NCBI GenBank assembly: GCA_028455995.1
Contig: JABELC010000010.1
Location: 372,001 to 436,000 of the forward strand
Length of the DNA: 64,000 bases
Direction of reading: 5' to 3'
From: Scleromitrula shiraiana
Taxonomy: Eukaryota > Ascomycota > Leotiomycetes > Helotiales > Sclerotiniaceae
Shown in pieces: positions 24,614-34,065 of this stretch. Within the stretch, counting starts at the first letter, position 1. The number at the start of each line of letters is the position of its first letter. The notes beneath the pieces are model-generated. The model was not told where the DNA came from and did not search any database. It saw only the letters and a program-made list of their open reading frames with translations. Made by a program: the position numbers and the translations under genes.

Positions 24614-26164
24614 ATGTTATCCTCCGTCGCCACTATACTTGCTCTTGGGGCACTTACGCAAGCTGCACCTGCACCAGAAAAGTCACCTCGCGATGCTGGT
24701 AAGTCGAAAACTATCGCCAATCCATCGATCCAGAATCTGACACTATCTATCTAGCACTTAACCTTGACCTTGGATCCGACTTGTCATCCTTTTTTAGTGT
24801 GCCTGCCATCCATAGCACCAACGCACCGCGTAATGGGACAGCGGCTCTTTTGAGGGCATATGCTAAGTATCATATCACGCCTACGATGCCAATGCCTGAA
24901 GCTTTCTTGTCGGCACTTCTTGGTAAGAGGCAGGATGGCTCGGTTCAGGCATTTCCTTCGAGTGGTGTGGAATATTTGGTTCCAACTACTGTTGGTGGTC
25001 AATCTTTGAATCTTGATCTGGATACTGGGTCGGCTGATTTGTATGTTTAATCGCTTCATTGTCTTGTCATTGTCGTGTATTTTGTTTGGAAAATGTAGTG
25101 TTGGAAGCTACATGTATATTGTTCTTTTCATGTTAGCTAATATTTCTGTTAGATGGGTATTTTCCTCCCTTCTTGCGAGTAGCTCCCGAACTGGTCATGA
25201 ATAGTAAGCCATCTCTCTCATGAATCTCTTGATGGGAATCTTGTCAAAAATACTGATCATCGTCATCTCGTTCAGTTATACCTCGTCCAAAAGCTCTACG
25301 TACAGAGAACTCGATGGCTATACTTGGGATATCATGTACGCGGATGGATCTGGAGCTAGTGGTGTCGTTGGTACCGATACAGTAAAGATCGGGCAAACAA
25401 CTGTTAATAACCAAGCTGTTGAACTTGCCAATCAAGTTTCTGATAGTTTCGTCTCAGATGCATCAGATGGTCTTATTGGCATGGCTTTCAGTAACATCAA
25501 TACTGGTCAGTACTTTCTAACCATATTGAATCTCGTTCTCAACTCCAAGAATCTCCACACTAACCCCACACATCATACAGTATCCCCCCAACAACAACAA
25601 ACCTTCCTCGACAACGCGCAATCATCCCTCCAATCCCCCCTCTTCGCCGCCTACCTCCCATTCAACCGCGACGGCGCCTACGATTTCGGCTACACCGACT
25701 CCTCAAAATACTCCGGCTCCATCGCCTACACCCCCGTCGACTCCTCAGGCGGCTTCTGGCAATTCCCAAGCACATCCTACAAAGTCGGTTCGGCGACACA
25801 CTCCGCCCCCAATATCGTCGGTATCGCCGACACCGGCACGACGCTCCTCCTCATGACCGACGCGGTGTGCGAAACCTACTACAAACAGGTGTCTGGCGCC
25901 AGTTATTCGAATAACTACGGGGGCTGGACGTTTCCTTGTTCGGCTAATTTGCCCAGCTTGTCGTTCCGTGTTGGGGAGAGCAATTATGCGACGATTGGGG
26001 GGAGTTTGATGAATTTTGGACTCGTGCAGGGGAATACGTGTTTTGGGAGTTTGCAGAGCGTCGGGGGTGGCAATATGCATGTTTATGGGGATACGTTTTT
26101 TAATGCTTATTATGCGGTTTTTGATAATGAGGGGCCGCAGTTAGGGATTGCGGAGTTGGTTTGA
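24614..26164 (+). CDS. Secreted pepsin-type aspartic protease (family A1)
   Basis: Five exons: 24614-24698, 24755-25040, 25153-25203, 25276-25505, 25581-26164; 411 residues. The N-terminus (MLSSVATILALGALTQAAPA) is a signal peptide, followed by a propeptide to about residue 90 that ends near GKRQDG, a possible Lys-Arg cleavage point. The two catalytic motifs are DTGSADLWVF (Asp118) and DTGTTLLL (Asp301). The flap region YADGSGASGVVGTD and the final YAVFDNEGPQLGIAELV are typical of endothiapepsin and aspergillopepsin-like acid proteases. The gene product should be an extracellular endopeptidase active at acid pH. The intron at 25506-25580 is 75 nt without a stop, so an unspliced reading also stays open; I removed it because GTCAGT...ATACAG flank it and family spacing favours that. 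It stands alone, not in a cluster. Confidence 0.93.
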
Positions 26165-27113
26165 TATGCTTAGAGGGCTTGGAAGGGTGGGGATAGAGTG
26201 GTTTTTTTTTCTCTCTCTTGTCGGTTGGTTTTTCACTTTGAGGGAATGGGAATGGGAATGGGAAGGTATGTTGGAATTTTGGGGAATGGGATAATAGTGT
26301 AGATGGGTGGGTGAGAGGGTGAGAGGGTATTGGATATTATACTGGAGGTGATCATGAATCATGAGTTATGAATCTACTACATACTAGCATGATAGTAACA
26401 GTATTAGTATATACAACGAAATAAAAACACATCCATTCTCACATATACTATCTTCTCGCTTCAACTACGTTGTTGAGTATAAATATAAATATGGCAGATA
26501 CAACTCTAGCACTATTTATATAGTTTTAGATCTTTGGATTTAATAAAATATTATCCAATCTATCTCCACCATTGATCCCCTTTCAAGGTGACTGACTATA
26601 CATAAGGAGTACCAGGTCGTTTTAGTTATACATCTCGATAATAACATCTAGCACACTTCTCCAATCCAACGAACTCAACGTTTTACCACTCAAAAAATCA
26701 TCTCAAAACATATGCCAATCGCCAGCTATTAGCTATCTCACTTTTGAGAATTTTGACGATAGGTTTTTAATTTCGCACAATATATCTAGGTGGCATGGAA
26801 TACACTTTATATAATCGGTAGCGGAACTCGATGGTTTATATGTTTCGTTTGGAATACTTACTAGCGATTATGGGGTTGAGATGGTTATATTTAGATGGTT
26901 TTATGGAGGTTTGTTGAGGATATACTACTTACTGAGGGGCGTAAGGCGACTAGACGGACGAGTGGAACGTTGGAGGTCTGGAGTTGCTTTTTGAGTTCGG
27001 GATCACTATTATAAATCGAACGGACATTTAAAATTTAAATGGCTACGTCATGTTGTGGACAATGTATTGAATTAAAAATTAGTTATTATTGGTGTTGTTA
27101 TTGTTGTTTTTGT
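26165..27113. other. Intergenic, no gene seen
   Basis: Convergent spacer between the protease and PRP38 genes. Apart from GGGAAT-type repeats near 26243-26262, I see only complex A+T-rich sequence without a supportable ORF or RNA. Confidence 0.5.
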
Positions 27114-27866
27114 CTACCTCTCATCAACATCCATCTCCCCATCCTCCCTCCCATCCTCTCCCCCGTTCCTCCTCTCCTCCTCCACTTCCTCCACATCATC
27201 TCCGTCTCCATCCCCGTCCCCATCCCCATCCTCCCCCTCCCCCAACAACTCATCCACATCGCCCAACAAGCTGACCCTAGGTCCATCCAATATATCCAAA
27301 TCCTCCAGCACCTCCCGTTTCGGCAGCTGCCACAAACTAGTCCCGCACACTCTCTCCTTGCACAACAAATCATCCACAAACTCATCCATAAACGTCAACT
27401 TCACCCCCGTCCTCCCCCTCCACCGCAACTTCCTCCTATCCCCCAAATACGGCTCCAGCCACTCATAGCAATCCTTTGCCCCCCTCGTCATCCTAGCATA
27501 AAACAGCCCCAACGCCCTGAGATATTTGAACTTCTCCCCCCCATACCCAATATATTCCCTCAGGATATCCTCCCCGGGCGCCAACTGTAGTAATTTAAAC
27601 GCGAGACATAGGAACGGCGAAGGGCGTTGGGAATCTCCGTAAGTACCGCCGATAAACTTGACGTCCGACACGCAGCGCGAGACGACGTCGGCTTCGTTGA
27701 GCGCGAAACATTGGTCTTTCCAGTAGTAGGAGTCGACGATTCGTTCGCGAATTGGCTTTTCGAGAATGGTTGCGGGGTTGAGGCCATTTGCGCAGAGGGG
27801 GACGGTGCTATAGCGATCATCCAGGAAGCGCTTTTCATCCGCGCGATGTGTAGCGGGGGTGGTCAT
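27114..27866 (-). CDS. PRP38: Pre-mRNA-splicing factor 38
   Basis: Single exon, 250 residues, from the ATG at 27866 (upstream in-frame ATGs only add a 5'-UTR-like leader). The PRP38 domain fills residues ~15-180, with the diagnostic blocks RIVDSYYWKDQCFALNE, VKFIGGTYGDSQRPSPFLCL and EYIGYGGEKFKYLRALGLFY. Family members are stable components of the U4/U6.U5 tri-snRNP needed for spliceosome activation in the nucleus. The C-terminus is a Glu/Asp/Gly-rich tail made of GDGDGD repeats rather than the RS-rich tail of animal homologues. The gene is head-to-head with the small membrane protein gene at 28100, with 233 bp between the two start codons. Confidence 0.95.
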   Translation of the reverse strand: MTTPATHRADEKRFLDDRYSTVPLCANGLNPATILEKPIRERIVDSYYWKDQCFALNEADVVSRCVSDVKFIGGTYGDSQRPSPFLCLAFKLLQLAPGEDILREYIGYGGEKFKYLRALGLFYARMTRGAKDCYEWLEPYLGDRRKLRWRGRTGVKLTFMDEFVDDLLCKERVCGTSLWQLPKREVLEDLDILDGPRVSLLGDVDELLGEGEDGDGDGDGDGDDVEEVEEERRNGGEDGREDGEMDVDER

Positions 27867-28099
27867 GGTGAGGATGGATGAATATAATCTGTATGAGGTG
27901 GAGGAGTGGTGGGTGGTGTGTATTGGGAAAGGTTCTGTGCGCAAGATTGATAGATAGTGAATTTCTCTTATCGCGATTGATTGATTGATTGATTGTTGCC
28001 GGGTTGACGAGCTATTATTTACGTGACCAAGGTGATGTAACCAACTTTCCATGTATGCTCAATTCCTCATCGAAACCACGATAAATAAAATAAAATAAA
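27867..28099. promoter_or_regulatory. Short shared intergenic region between divergent genes
   Basis: Only 233 bp separate the ATG of PRP38 (minus) from that of the 28100 gene (plus), so both promoters and 5' leaders must be packed here. It contains a short GATT repeat and an AAATAAAATAAAAT tract next to the plus-strand start. Shared regulation is possible but inferred. Confidence 0.5.
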
Positions 28100-28723
28100 A
28101 TGGTCCTCCTAACATCAAGTCAGGTATCCGTGGCTATCTCCTCCTTCATAGGTAAATTTCCCCCATTCTTTTCCCTATTGCCAACTCCCAAACTAATAAA
28201 TCCCCTAGTCTTCATATTCACAACGGCCCTCTTCCTATCCGGCTATGTGCTCCAGCAGAAAACAGTCCGCGATTTGAGAGAGGCGATTAAACCACAAATT
28301 ATACACGATTCACAGTCACATCAACAGTTGGGGTTACCGAAACAATTTGATTTTGATCCGGGTGGGAATGAGAGGGGGGAGGTGGAGGTTAGGATTGATG
28401 TTAATACCAACACGGATATTGAAGATCCCGCACAAATCAAACTAGAAACGCACACTCAGCAAGCAGAACGCGAGGGTGCAGAACAACATGTCCTAGCTAT
28501 TGAATCGGAAAACATTTCGACAGATGGATCGGAAAATGAGATAGCACAAGAGAGAGAGGAGGAGAAAGAAAGTAGGACGAAGGCGACAAATGACAAGGAA
28601 AGGGATGTACCGGTTTTGAGTAGAGCGCAGAGGAGGAAGAAAATTAAGGAGGAGATTATGGCGGCGGGGGAGGGGGAGAATAAACCAGATCAGGGGTATA
28701 GGAGACGGAGGAATTCTTATTGA
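28100..28723 (+). CDS. Small single-pass membrane protein, unknown function
   Basis: Two exons, 28100-28151 and 28209-28723, 188 residues. The 57-nt intron is a multiple of three and free of stops, so an unspliced 207-codon frame also exists; splicing joins SSFI to VFIFTTALFLSGYVLQQKT and yields one clean N-terminal transmembrane helix (about 13-35). The rest is hydrophilic, Glu/Gln/Lys-rich, ending in a basic RAQRRKKIKEEI segment and YRRRRNSY. The layout resembles a signal-anchored organelle membrane protein with a cytosolic tail. I do not recognise the family. Confidence 0.7.
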   Translation: MVLLTSSQVSVAISSFIGKFPPFFSLLPTPKLINPLVFIFTTALFLSGYVLQQKTVRDLREAIKPQIIHDSQSHQQLGLPKQFDFDPGGNERGEVEVRIDVNTNTDIEDPAQIKLETHTQQAEREGAEQHVLAIESENISTDGSENEIAQEREEEKESRTKATNDKERDVPVLSRAQRRKKIKEEIMAAGEGENKPDQGYRRRRNSY

Positions 28724-28973
28724 GGGGGTATATGAGTGTGAGGGATATGGATTGGATGGGTGGGTGTAAGATAATGATCCCGAATGATGGGTAGGGCTAG
28801 GGAAGCATGTAACGGATATTGGATGGTTGGCGTTTTTTGGCTTTCGAGATACCGGATATATTGGCATTAGTCTTGGACTAGGAATGGGTATATATATCTA
28901 TTATGTAGATAGTATGTACGTATCATGAATGAGAAATGAATAACGAATTAATGATACTTTACTCGTAAGAATT

Positions 28974-29125
28974 GAGCCCAGCTCTCCGTAGGATAATTAA
29001 ATGGGCAATTTTGACATCTTGAACATCCAACTTCAAGTTGTATTTATTTATGTATATCAATAGTTTTGAAAGGTGAAATGTATATCAAAATTGCCCACTT
29101 AATTCTCCTACAGAGAGCCCAGCTC
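28974..29125. mobile_element. Short MITE with 11-bp target-site duplication (Mutator-like)
   Basis: A 130-bp element (28985-29114) bounded by perfect 11-bp direct repeats GAGCCCAGCTC at 28974-28984 and 29115-29125. Its ends are ~30-bp inverted repeats with only three mismatches, starting TCCGTAGGATAATTAA on the left and, read from the other end, TCTGTAGGAGAATTAA; both run to a shared TGGGCAATTTTGA. An 11-bp duplication is in the size range made by Mutator/MULE transposases. There is no coding capacity, so it is non-autonomous. Confidence 0.8.
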
Positions 29126-29167
29126 CTAGATCTCGCTTATCTAAAATACATCATCTAAAATCTATTA

Positions 29168-30153
29168 CTCGGTCAAATTAAAATTGAAGCACGCGCAAAA
29201 TAAGCGAATCGCTTCAAAATCGACGATTTTGTACAAATCACCTCTTGTGCCAATGTAAATAAATCAATAATTTATTTATAGAATTATTTAAAATATTGAA
29301 TATGAATTATTTTTATATTAAAATATCTACTATTAAAATTTAAAGATTAAATAATGATTTTAAAATTTATAATATTTATTTAAATATAAAGTAAAAATCA
29401 TATAAAAATACTATAATTTTAAGTTGATTTAAATCAAGTAAATTATTATATTAGAAAGTAATAAAGATATATATAAATATTTAAAAAAAAGCTTTTCATT
29501 TAATATAAATATTATATATATTCAAAGTATATAAAAGATATAATATAATAAAATTAAAAAGGATATATATAGTATTTACAAGCACCAAAAAACACCAAGC
29601 ACCACTATAACTTCGATTTTTAAAAATCATCAAAATCACTTCAAAGTTTTATATATGATAGTTTATATCCTCATAATTACTATATTAAGATATTATTTAA
29701 TATAATTTTGATTTGAATGAATTATTAAGATTTTTAAAGATTTTAAAAAGTTAAAAATACTCTTATAATTTCGATTTTTAAAAAATATTATATTAAACTT
29801 TAATATATAATATTTATATTAAATGAAAGTTTTTTTTTTATATATTCATATATATCTTCATTATTTCCTAATATAATAATTTGCTTGATTTAAATCAACT
29901 TAAAATTATAGTATTTTTATATGATTTTTATTTTATATTTAAATAAATATTATAAATTTTAAAATCATTATTTAATCTTTCAATTTTAATAGTAGATATT
30001 TTAATATAAAATTAATCTATATTTAATATCTCAAATAATTCTATAAATAAATGATCGATTTATTTACATCGGCGTAAGAGGTGTTTTGTATAAAATCGTC
30101 GATTTTGAGGGTTTTCGGCAATTGGCGCGTGCTTCAATTTTAATTTAACCGAG
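29168..30153. mobile_element. 986-bp palindromic A+T-rich element flanked by TA (Tc1/mariner-like, RIP-affected)
   Basis: Long terminal inverted repeats of roughly 350 bp per arm. Outer ends read CTCGGTCAAATTAAAATTGAAG and, inverted on the right, CTCGGTTAAATTAAAATTGAAG, both followed by CACGCGC. A TA dinucleotide flanks each side (29166-29167 and 30154-30155), as expected for Tc1/mariner insertion. The arms differ mostly by G/A and C/T changes (for example TGTGCCAATG against TACGCCGATG), the pattern left by repeat-induced point mutation. The ~270-bp centre has no ORF. The element is a non-autonomous or decayed foldback/MITE copy. Confidence 0.8.
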
Positions 30154-30155
30154 TA

Positions 30156-31040
30156 TATCTTGAAAAAAACAACTAACGTCTGATGCCTGTCAATTTCAAT
30201 TCCATGAAAAGACTCGCTTCACCCTTCTCTCAGTGCAAGCAAGATCATGATGTTTCCGGCAACCGACTTTGTTTTTCAACAAAATTTGTGTATATTTTAT
30301 TAAGAAAATCTTTTTTTGCAATTGAAACAATTTTAAATTTTCAAAATTTTAAATCCGAGTCTATATAAATATAACAAATCGATTTAAAAAAAGTATTAGT
30401 ATTTTGATTTTAAATTTGATAATAATACTTGTAATAATAATAATAATTAATATTTTTTTAATTATTTTAATTTCTTAAAAAATTAAAATTATATGATATT
30501 TACTAGTACTAGTAAATAAAAAATTTACTAAAATTTAAATAAAAATTGAATATTCTATATAAATTTTCGAGTTAAGAAACAAACCCGTTTATTAAGAATA
30601 CCTTCAAGTTGCTTCAAGTTACTGTAACAAAATCACCGGTTTACAGGTAGAGGTCGGTATCAAAGATATAATAATCATTAAAGAACAGGAATCTAGTAGC
30701 TAAAAGTGGAAGTTCTATCTATAATGAGTGGGTTTCTCCTAGCTCGGTCACGTGTTTACGCCTGTATGCCTAAGGCATCCACCCTTCCCTGGGTGTCAGT
30801 CTCTGACAACAACATCTTGCTTACGTCGACGGAAAGGCGACGACTTTCCGTCCCTTCACGGAGATTAAGTGAAGTCCGACGATTATCTATATCTATATTA
30901 AACACCAATCCCCACATGTCAAAGGAAGAAAAAGTGTCCCACAAAAGCTCCACCCACCATCACAACTCCAATGCCCAACAACCAAAGACCAAAAATTTTA
31001 GAAAAAAAAAGGGACAAAAATGAAGTTATGAATTCAGATA
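30156..31040. other. A+T-rich intergenic DNA, then a complex segment with a hairpin
   Basis: Positions 30290-30600 are extremely A+T-rich and might be another decayed repeat. From about 30600 the composition becomes normal, with a direct repeat CTTCAAGTTGCTTCAAGTT and a 9-bp inverted repeat GACGGAAAG...CTTTCCGTC near 30828-30855. A 105-codon plus-strand ORF crosses this part, but I cannot support it as a gene. Confidence 0.45.
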
Positions 31041-31134
31041 CTCTCTGACGGGGAGTCGAACCCCGGTCTCCCGCGCTTTGTCGTCTCGAAGAGAAGATGA
31101 CAAGCGGAAATCATGACCGTTAGACCATCAAAGA
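31041..31134 (-). tRNA. tRNA-Asp (GTC) with a 22-nt intron
   Basis: Read on the minus strand: acceptor stem TCTTTGA/TCAGAGA (one G-T pair), D arm with TGGTCTAACGGTCATGA, anticodon stem TCCGC/GCGGG, loop TTGTCA-C, and T arm CGGGG-TTCGACT-CCCCG with discriminator G. The anticodon GTC is at positions 34-36. A 22-nt insert follows position 37 (window 31097-31076), the canonical tRNA intron site, and contains GACGAC that can pair with the anticodon. Without it the tRNA is 72 nt. The CCA end is not encoded, as usual in eukaryotes. Confidence 0.93.
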
Positions 31135-31199
31135 TGATTGAAAGCTGTTTGCTCAATTTGATATCCGAGGTTACCCGATCCACTATAAGTATGGATCCC

Positions 31200-31607
31200 T
31201 CATTTGACAGCTCGCAAGCTACTCATTCTTTCTCTCCTTGAACTGGCCTCATCCCGTCTTAGTTGTTCACGTTGAGAATTTTCGATCCATTGTTGGCTGG
31301 GGTTTGTTCGATTTGAGTATGAGGAGGAGGATGAGGAGGTGATACTGAAATTGAGGGCGGGGGTGGGTTGGTCAGAGGTTTGGGTTGTCTGTTTGTGGTC
31401 TGGGTTAGATTGGTTTTTGTGGTTTTGAGGTGGGAGCGAGGGGATGGTGGTGGTTGGGTGACTTACGAGACATAGATTGCATCTATCGCCGAAATTTCCA
31501 ACTGTGTTGTGGCAGTTCAGGGAGCCCTGTGGATGAATTGGTCAGTAGAAGTTCATGGGGTTCATGAGAAGTGTATTTACATAGTAGTTTGCGCAGTAGC
31601 AAGACAT
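31200..31607 (-). CDS. Small cysteine-rich protein, putative zinc-binding head
   Basis: Three small exons inferred by hand: 31607-31581, 31526-31467 and 31388-31200, giving 91 residues with consistent phases. Introns have good signals: GTAAAT...CTGAC...CACAG and GTAAGT...CTAAC...AAACAG. The N-terminus has cysteines spaced C-x-C-x(9)-C-x(10)-C-x2-C (CYCANYYGSLNCHNT and GDRCNLC), suggesting a metal-binding module, followed by a Ser-rich linker and a basic helical tail (QREQLRRDEASSRRERMSS). There is no signal peptide, so it is unlikely to be a secreted effector. I do not recognise a named family. No exon is long enough to be seen as a normal ORF, so it could be missed by simple gene finding. 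Confidence 0.6.
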
Positions 31608-34065
31608 ATTGTTGGTTTTGTAAAATTTTTTGAGAGGAAGTTGTAATAGAAGATGCAATAAGTTTTGAGACTTAAATGAGAGGGTTCCAGTAAATAGATG
31701 ATGATTGAATTGATAAGTAGAGTATATATGTCAAAGATGTTTATAGTTATAAATGCAGGAAAATTAGCAACGTTCAAACAGAGAAATCTCAAGACTAAAT
31801 AACATTTTTGACAGCTTCCCCAAAGCAAAGCGGGATGACGGAGTCCGAAGCACACGTATAAAAATAGCAATCAAGCAACGAATTCAAGCTGCTAGTCACC
31901 TATCCGGTATCAAAACATCATCGAAAAGATCTACACATCGGTACATGTGAAAGTCTAGACTTTGCATACACAATGCTGAGCGAATAAATTGAAGAAAAAA
32001 CATTATTCATTCATCAATGCGTCCCGAATTGAACCAATTGGTTAAGCTTTTTGAAGCACAGAGATAGGAAAGGTGGGTATATTCGAGCGTTATGGGGGGA
32101 GTTGCATCTGAAGAAGCGTCAGGGTTTTTTCAAGACGTTTGTTGTGATAAGTTAAGGTCAAGGTTGATGATGATGTGTTATGATATGAATGATGAAAATG
32201 ATTCCAGAACTTGCTGATCATTAAGAGCTGAAAGGTTATCAGGCTTTACTAGATGCTAGCAACGGGATACTAGAATAAAAGGCATTCGCTTGACGCGTTC
32301 TAATGACTGTTTGGCTTCGTAATCACTTCCGGCAAAAACACAACTAGTTTTTACGAATTGCAACTTTAAATTCGTGATTTGACGTGAACATGGAGCATTA
32401 AGCACATGCAAAATAAAACAAATCAACATTGAGTATCCATCTGGAAACATTTTCGCACCCGGGGATACGAGATTTGAAGGCCCAGAGAGCAAGAAAAAGA
32501 TCGGATTGTTTAAGATTTTTTGATGCTGACACCGAACTTGAAATGTAAGAGATTCATATCAGGGCCGACTCCACTCCGATGCTACTTACACACAGACTTC
32601 GATGGATAAAATAGAAACAAAATAGTTCCCGCTGTATTAGATAGGGTTTGTCAATGATAAGGGGGCTTCCATTCATCGGTAGATGAGGTTTTGGGTAGCT
32701 TGCGGCTGTGTTATGTAATATGGGTATGGTGTTTTCTTGGATTTTCATATGCCAGGCCATGAATTGTGTACGTATACAGTACATAATACCATTTCCAATT
32801 TATAAAATCAATGGTGATGGATAGGAATCGAAGGTTTGCATGTGAGAAGAAGACTGGTAAGATGTTTTGATGGATTTACATTCATGTAGGGTAGGTAAGA
32901 ACGTTGATTGTGCGCTAGCGATTACTTCTCAATTTAGATAGTTTACGATATTTGTTCAGTACAACTTGTTAGAAGGGACTACTAGTTGACAAAATAGATA
33001 TGAACGTGGAATTCCCATCAAAATGTATAGAGAAAAATGTCAAGTTTTATCATCACAGGCAAAGATTATAGATCTAGATCTCTTACTTTTCCTTTTCTTT
33101 AATGCACACATGTACTCAAGGAGTCAATTCAGCATAATCCTCAATCTTTCTAGGTTTTTATCAACACTCCTACTTCAGCTGTTATAGAGGGTTTGAATAA
33201 GATATTCTAAATCGTATGTAAGGGCGCCGGATATCAAAAAATAATACAATCTTCCATCTAACTAGTCTACTCGTACTTTCAAATGAACTATACACCATAG
33301 TCTTCGATCCCAGGAACAGCGTCTCTATCGAGCTATAGGCATGATACGGTGCCACTATCATGTTCCTGCAATCCAAACCTAGATGTTACAAAATGAGAAT
33401 AGTACATAAGTTGAATGACAGTTGTCGATATAGAAGTTGTTGCAAACTGAGTTGGGAGGTTTGGCAGCAGTGAATAGAAGACTTTGGCATTGATACTTCT
33501 GTTTGACATTTGAATACATATTATGAACTGCAGACTTGAAATCTTAGGCGAAAGGGATCTCGATTGCGTTGTCAACATACAGTACCAGAAGTCTGGAAAT
33601 AAAAGAGAGGAAAGGGGAGTATATATATATATTGATCGTATTCGAGCAAGTGGAATAATCAATGCAGATGAAAAATTCCAAGTCCAGCATATGATTCTAT
33701 CTGGGTAGAGAAGGGTATGGGAGATAGTTGTTCTTTATAAGAATTGACCTCTTGTTGATTTTCAAAATCTCATAACTGATGTATTTATTTGGCATCTTAG
33801 GTGCACCAAAGATGGGACATAACTGGGTTGATTTGGTATACATACTCTATTTGGGGAGCGGGAAGGGGGTTTAATCATGAGTTCAACTAATAATGTTCAC
33901 AACCAAAAAGTTTTGACGTTTAGGAAGGAGTTTGATCTCAAAAATCATAAATGGACATCATCATTACCTAAATAGGTGTCGAAAGTACTAAATCAAACAT
34001 AGAATAGTAGAAATTGAACTTGAGAGTATAAAACTTGTCATCCTACTTGCTTTCTCTCATCTCCT
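31608..34065. other. Gene-poor region, nothing supportable
   Basis: About 2.5 kb of A+T-rich sequence. ORFs of 60-110 codons occur on both strands, but none shows protein-like composition, splice partners or family motifs. It is presumably the promoter side of the small cysteine protein and the 3' flank of the RelA/SpoT-like gene. Confidence 0.45.

Noticed and set aside
27039..27590. 183-codon plus-strand ORF opposite PRP38
   Set aside because: Pro/Leu/His-rich antisense shadow of the acidic tail and PRP38 domain.
30706..31023. 105-codon plus-strand ORF before the tRNA
   Set aside because: Crosses a hairpin and a poly-A-rich end; no family resemblance and no start context that stands out.
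32256..33708. Several 60-110-codon ORFs in the gene-poor region
   Set aside because: Composition is that of random A+T-rich DNA, and none connects to a neighbour by credible introns.
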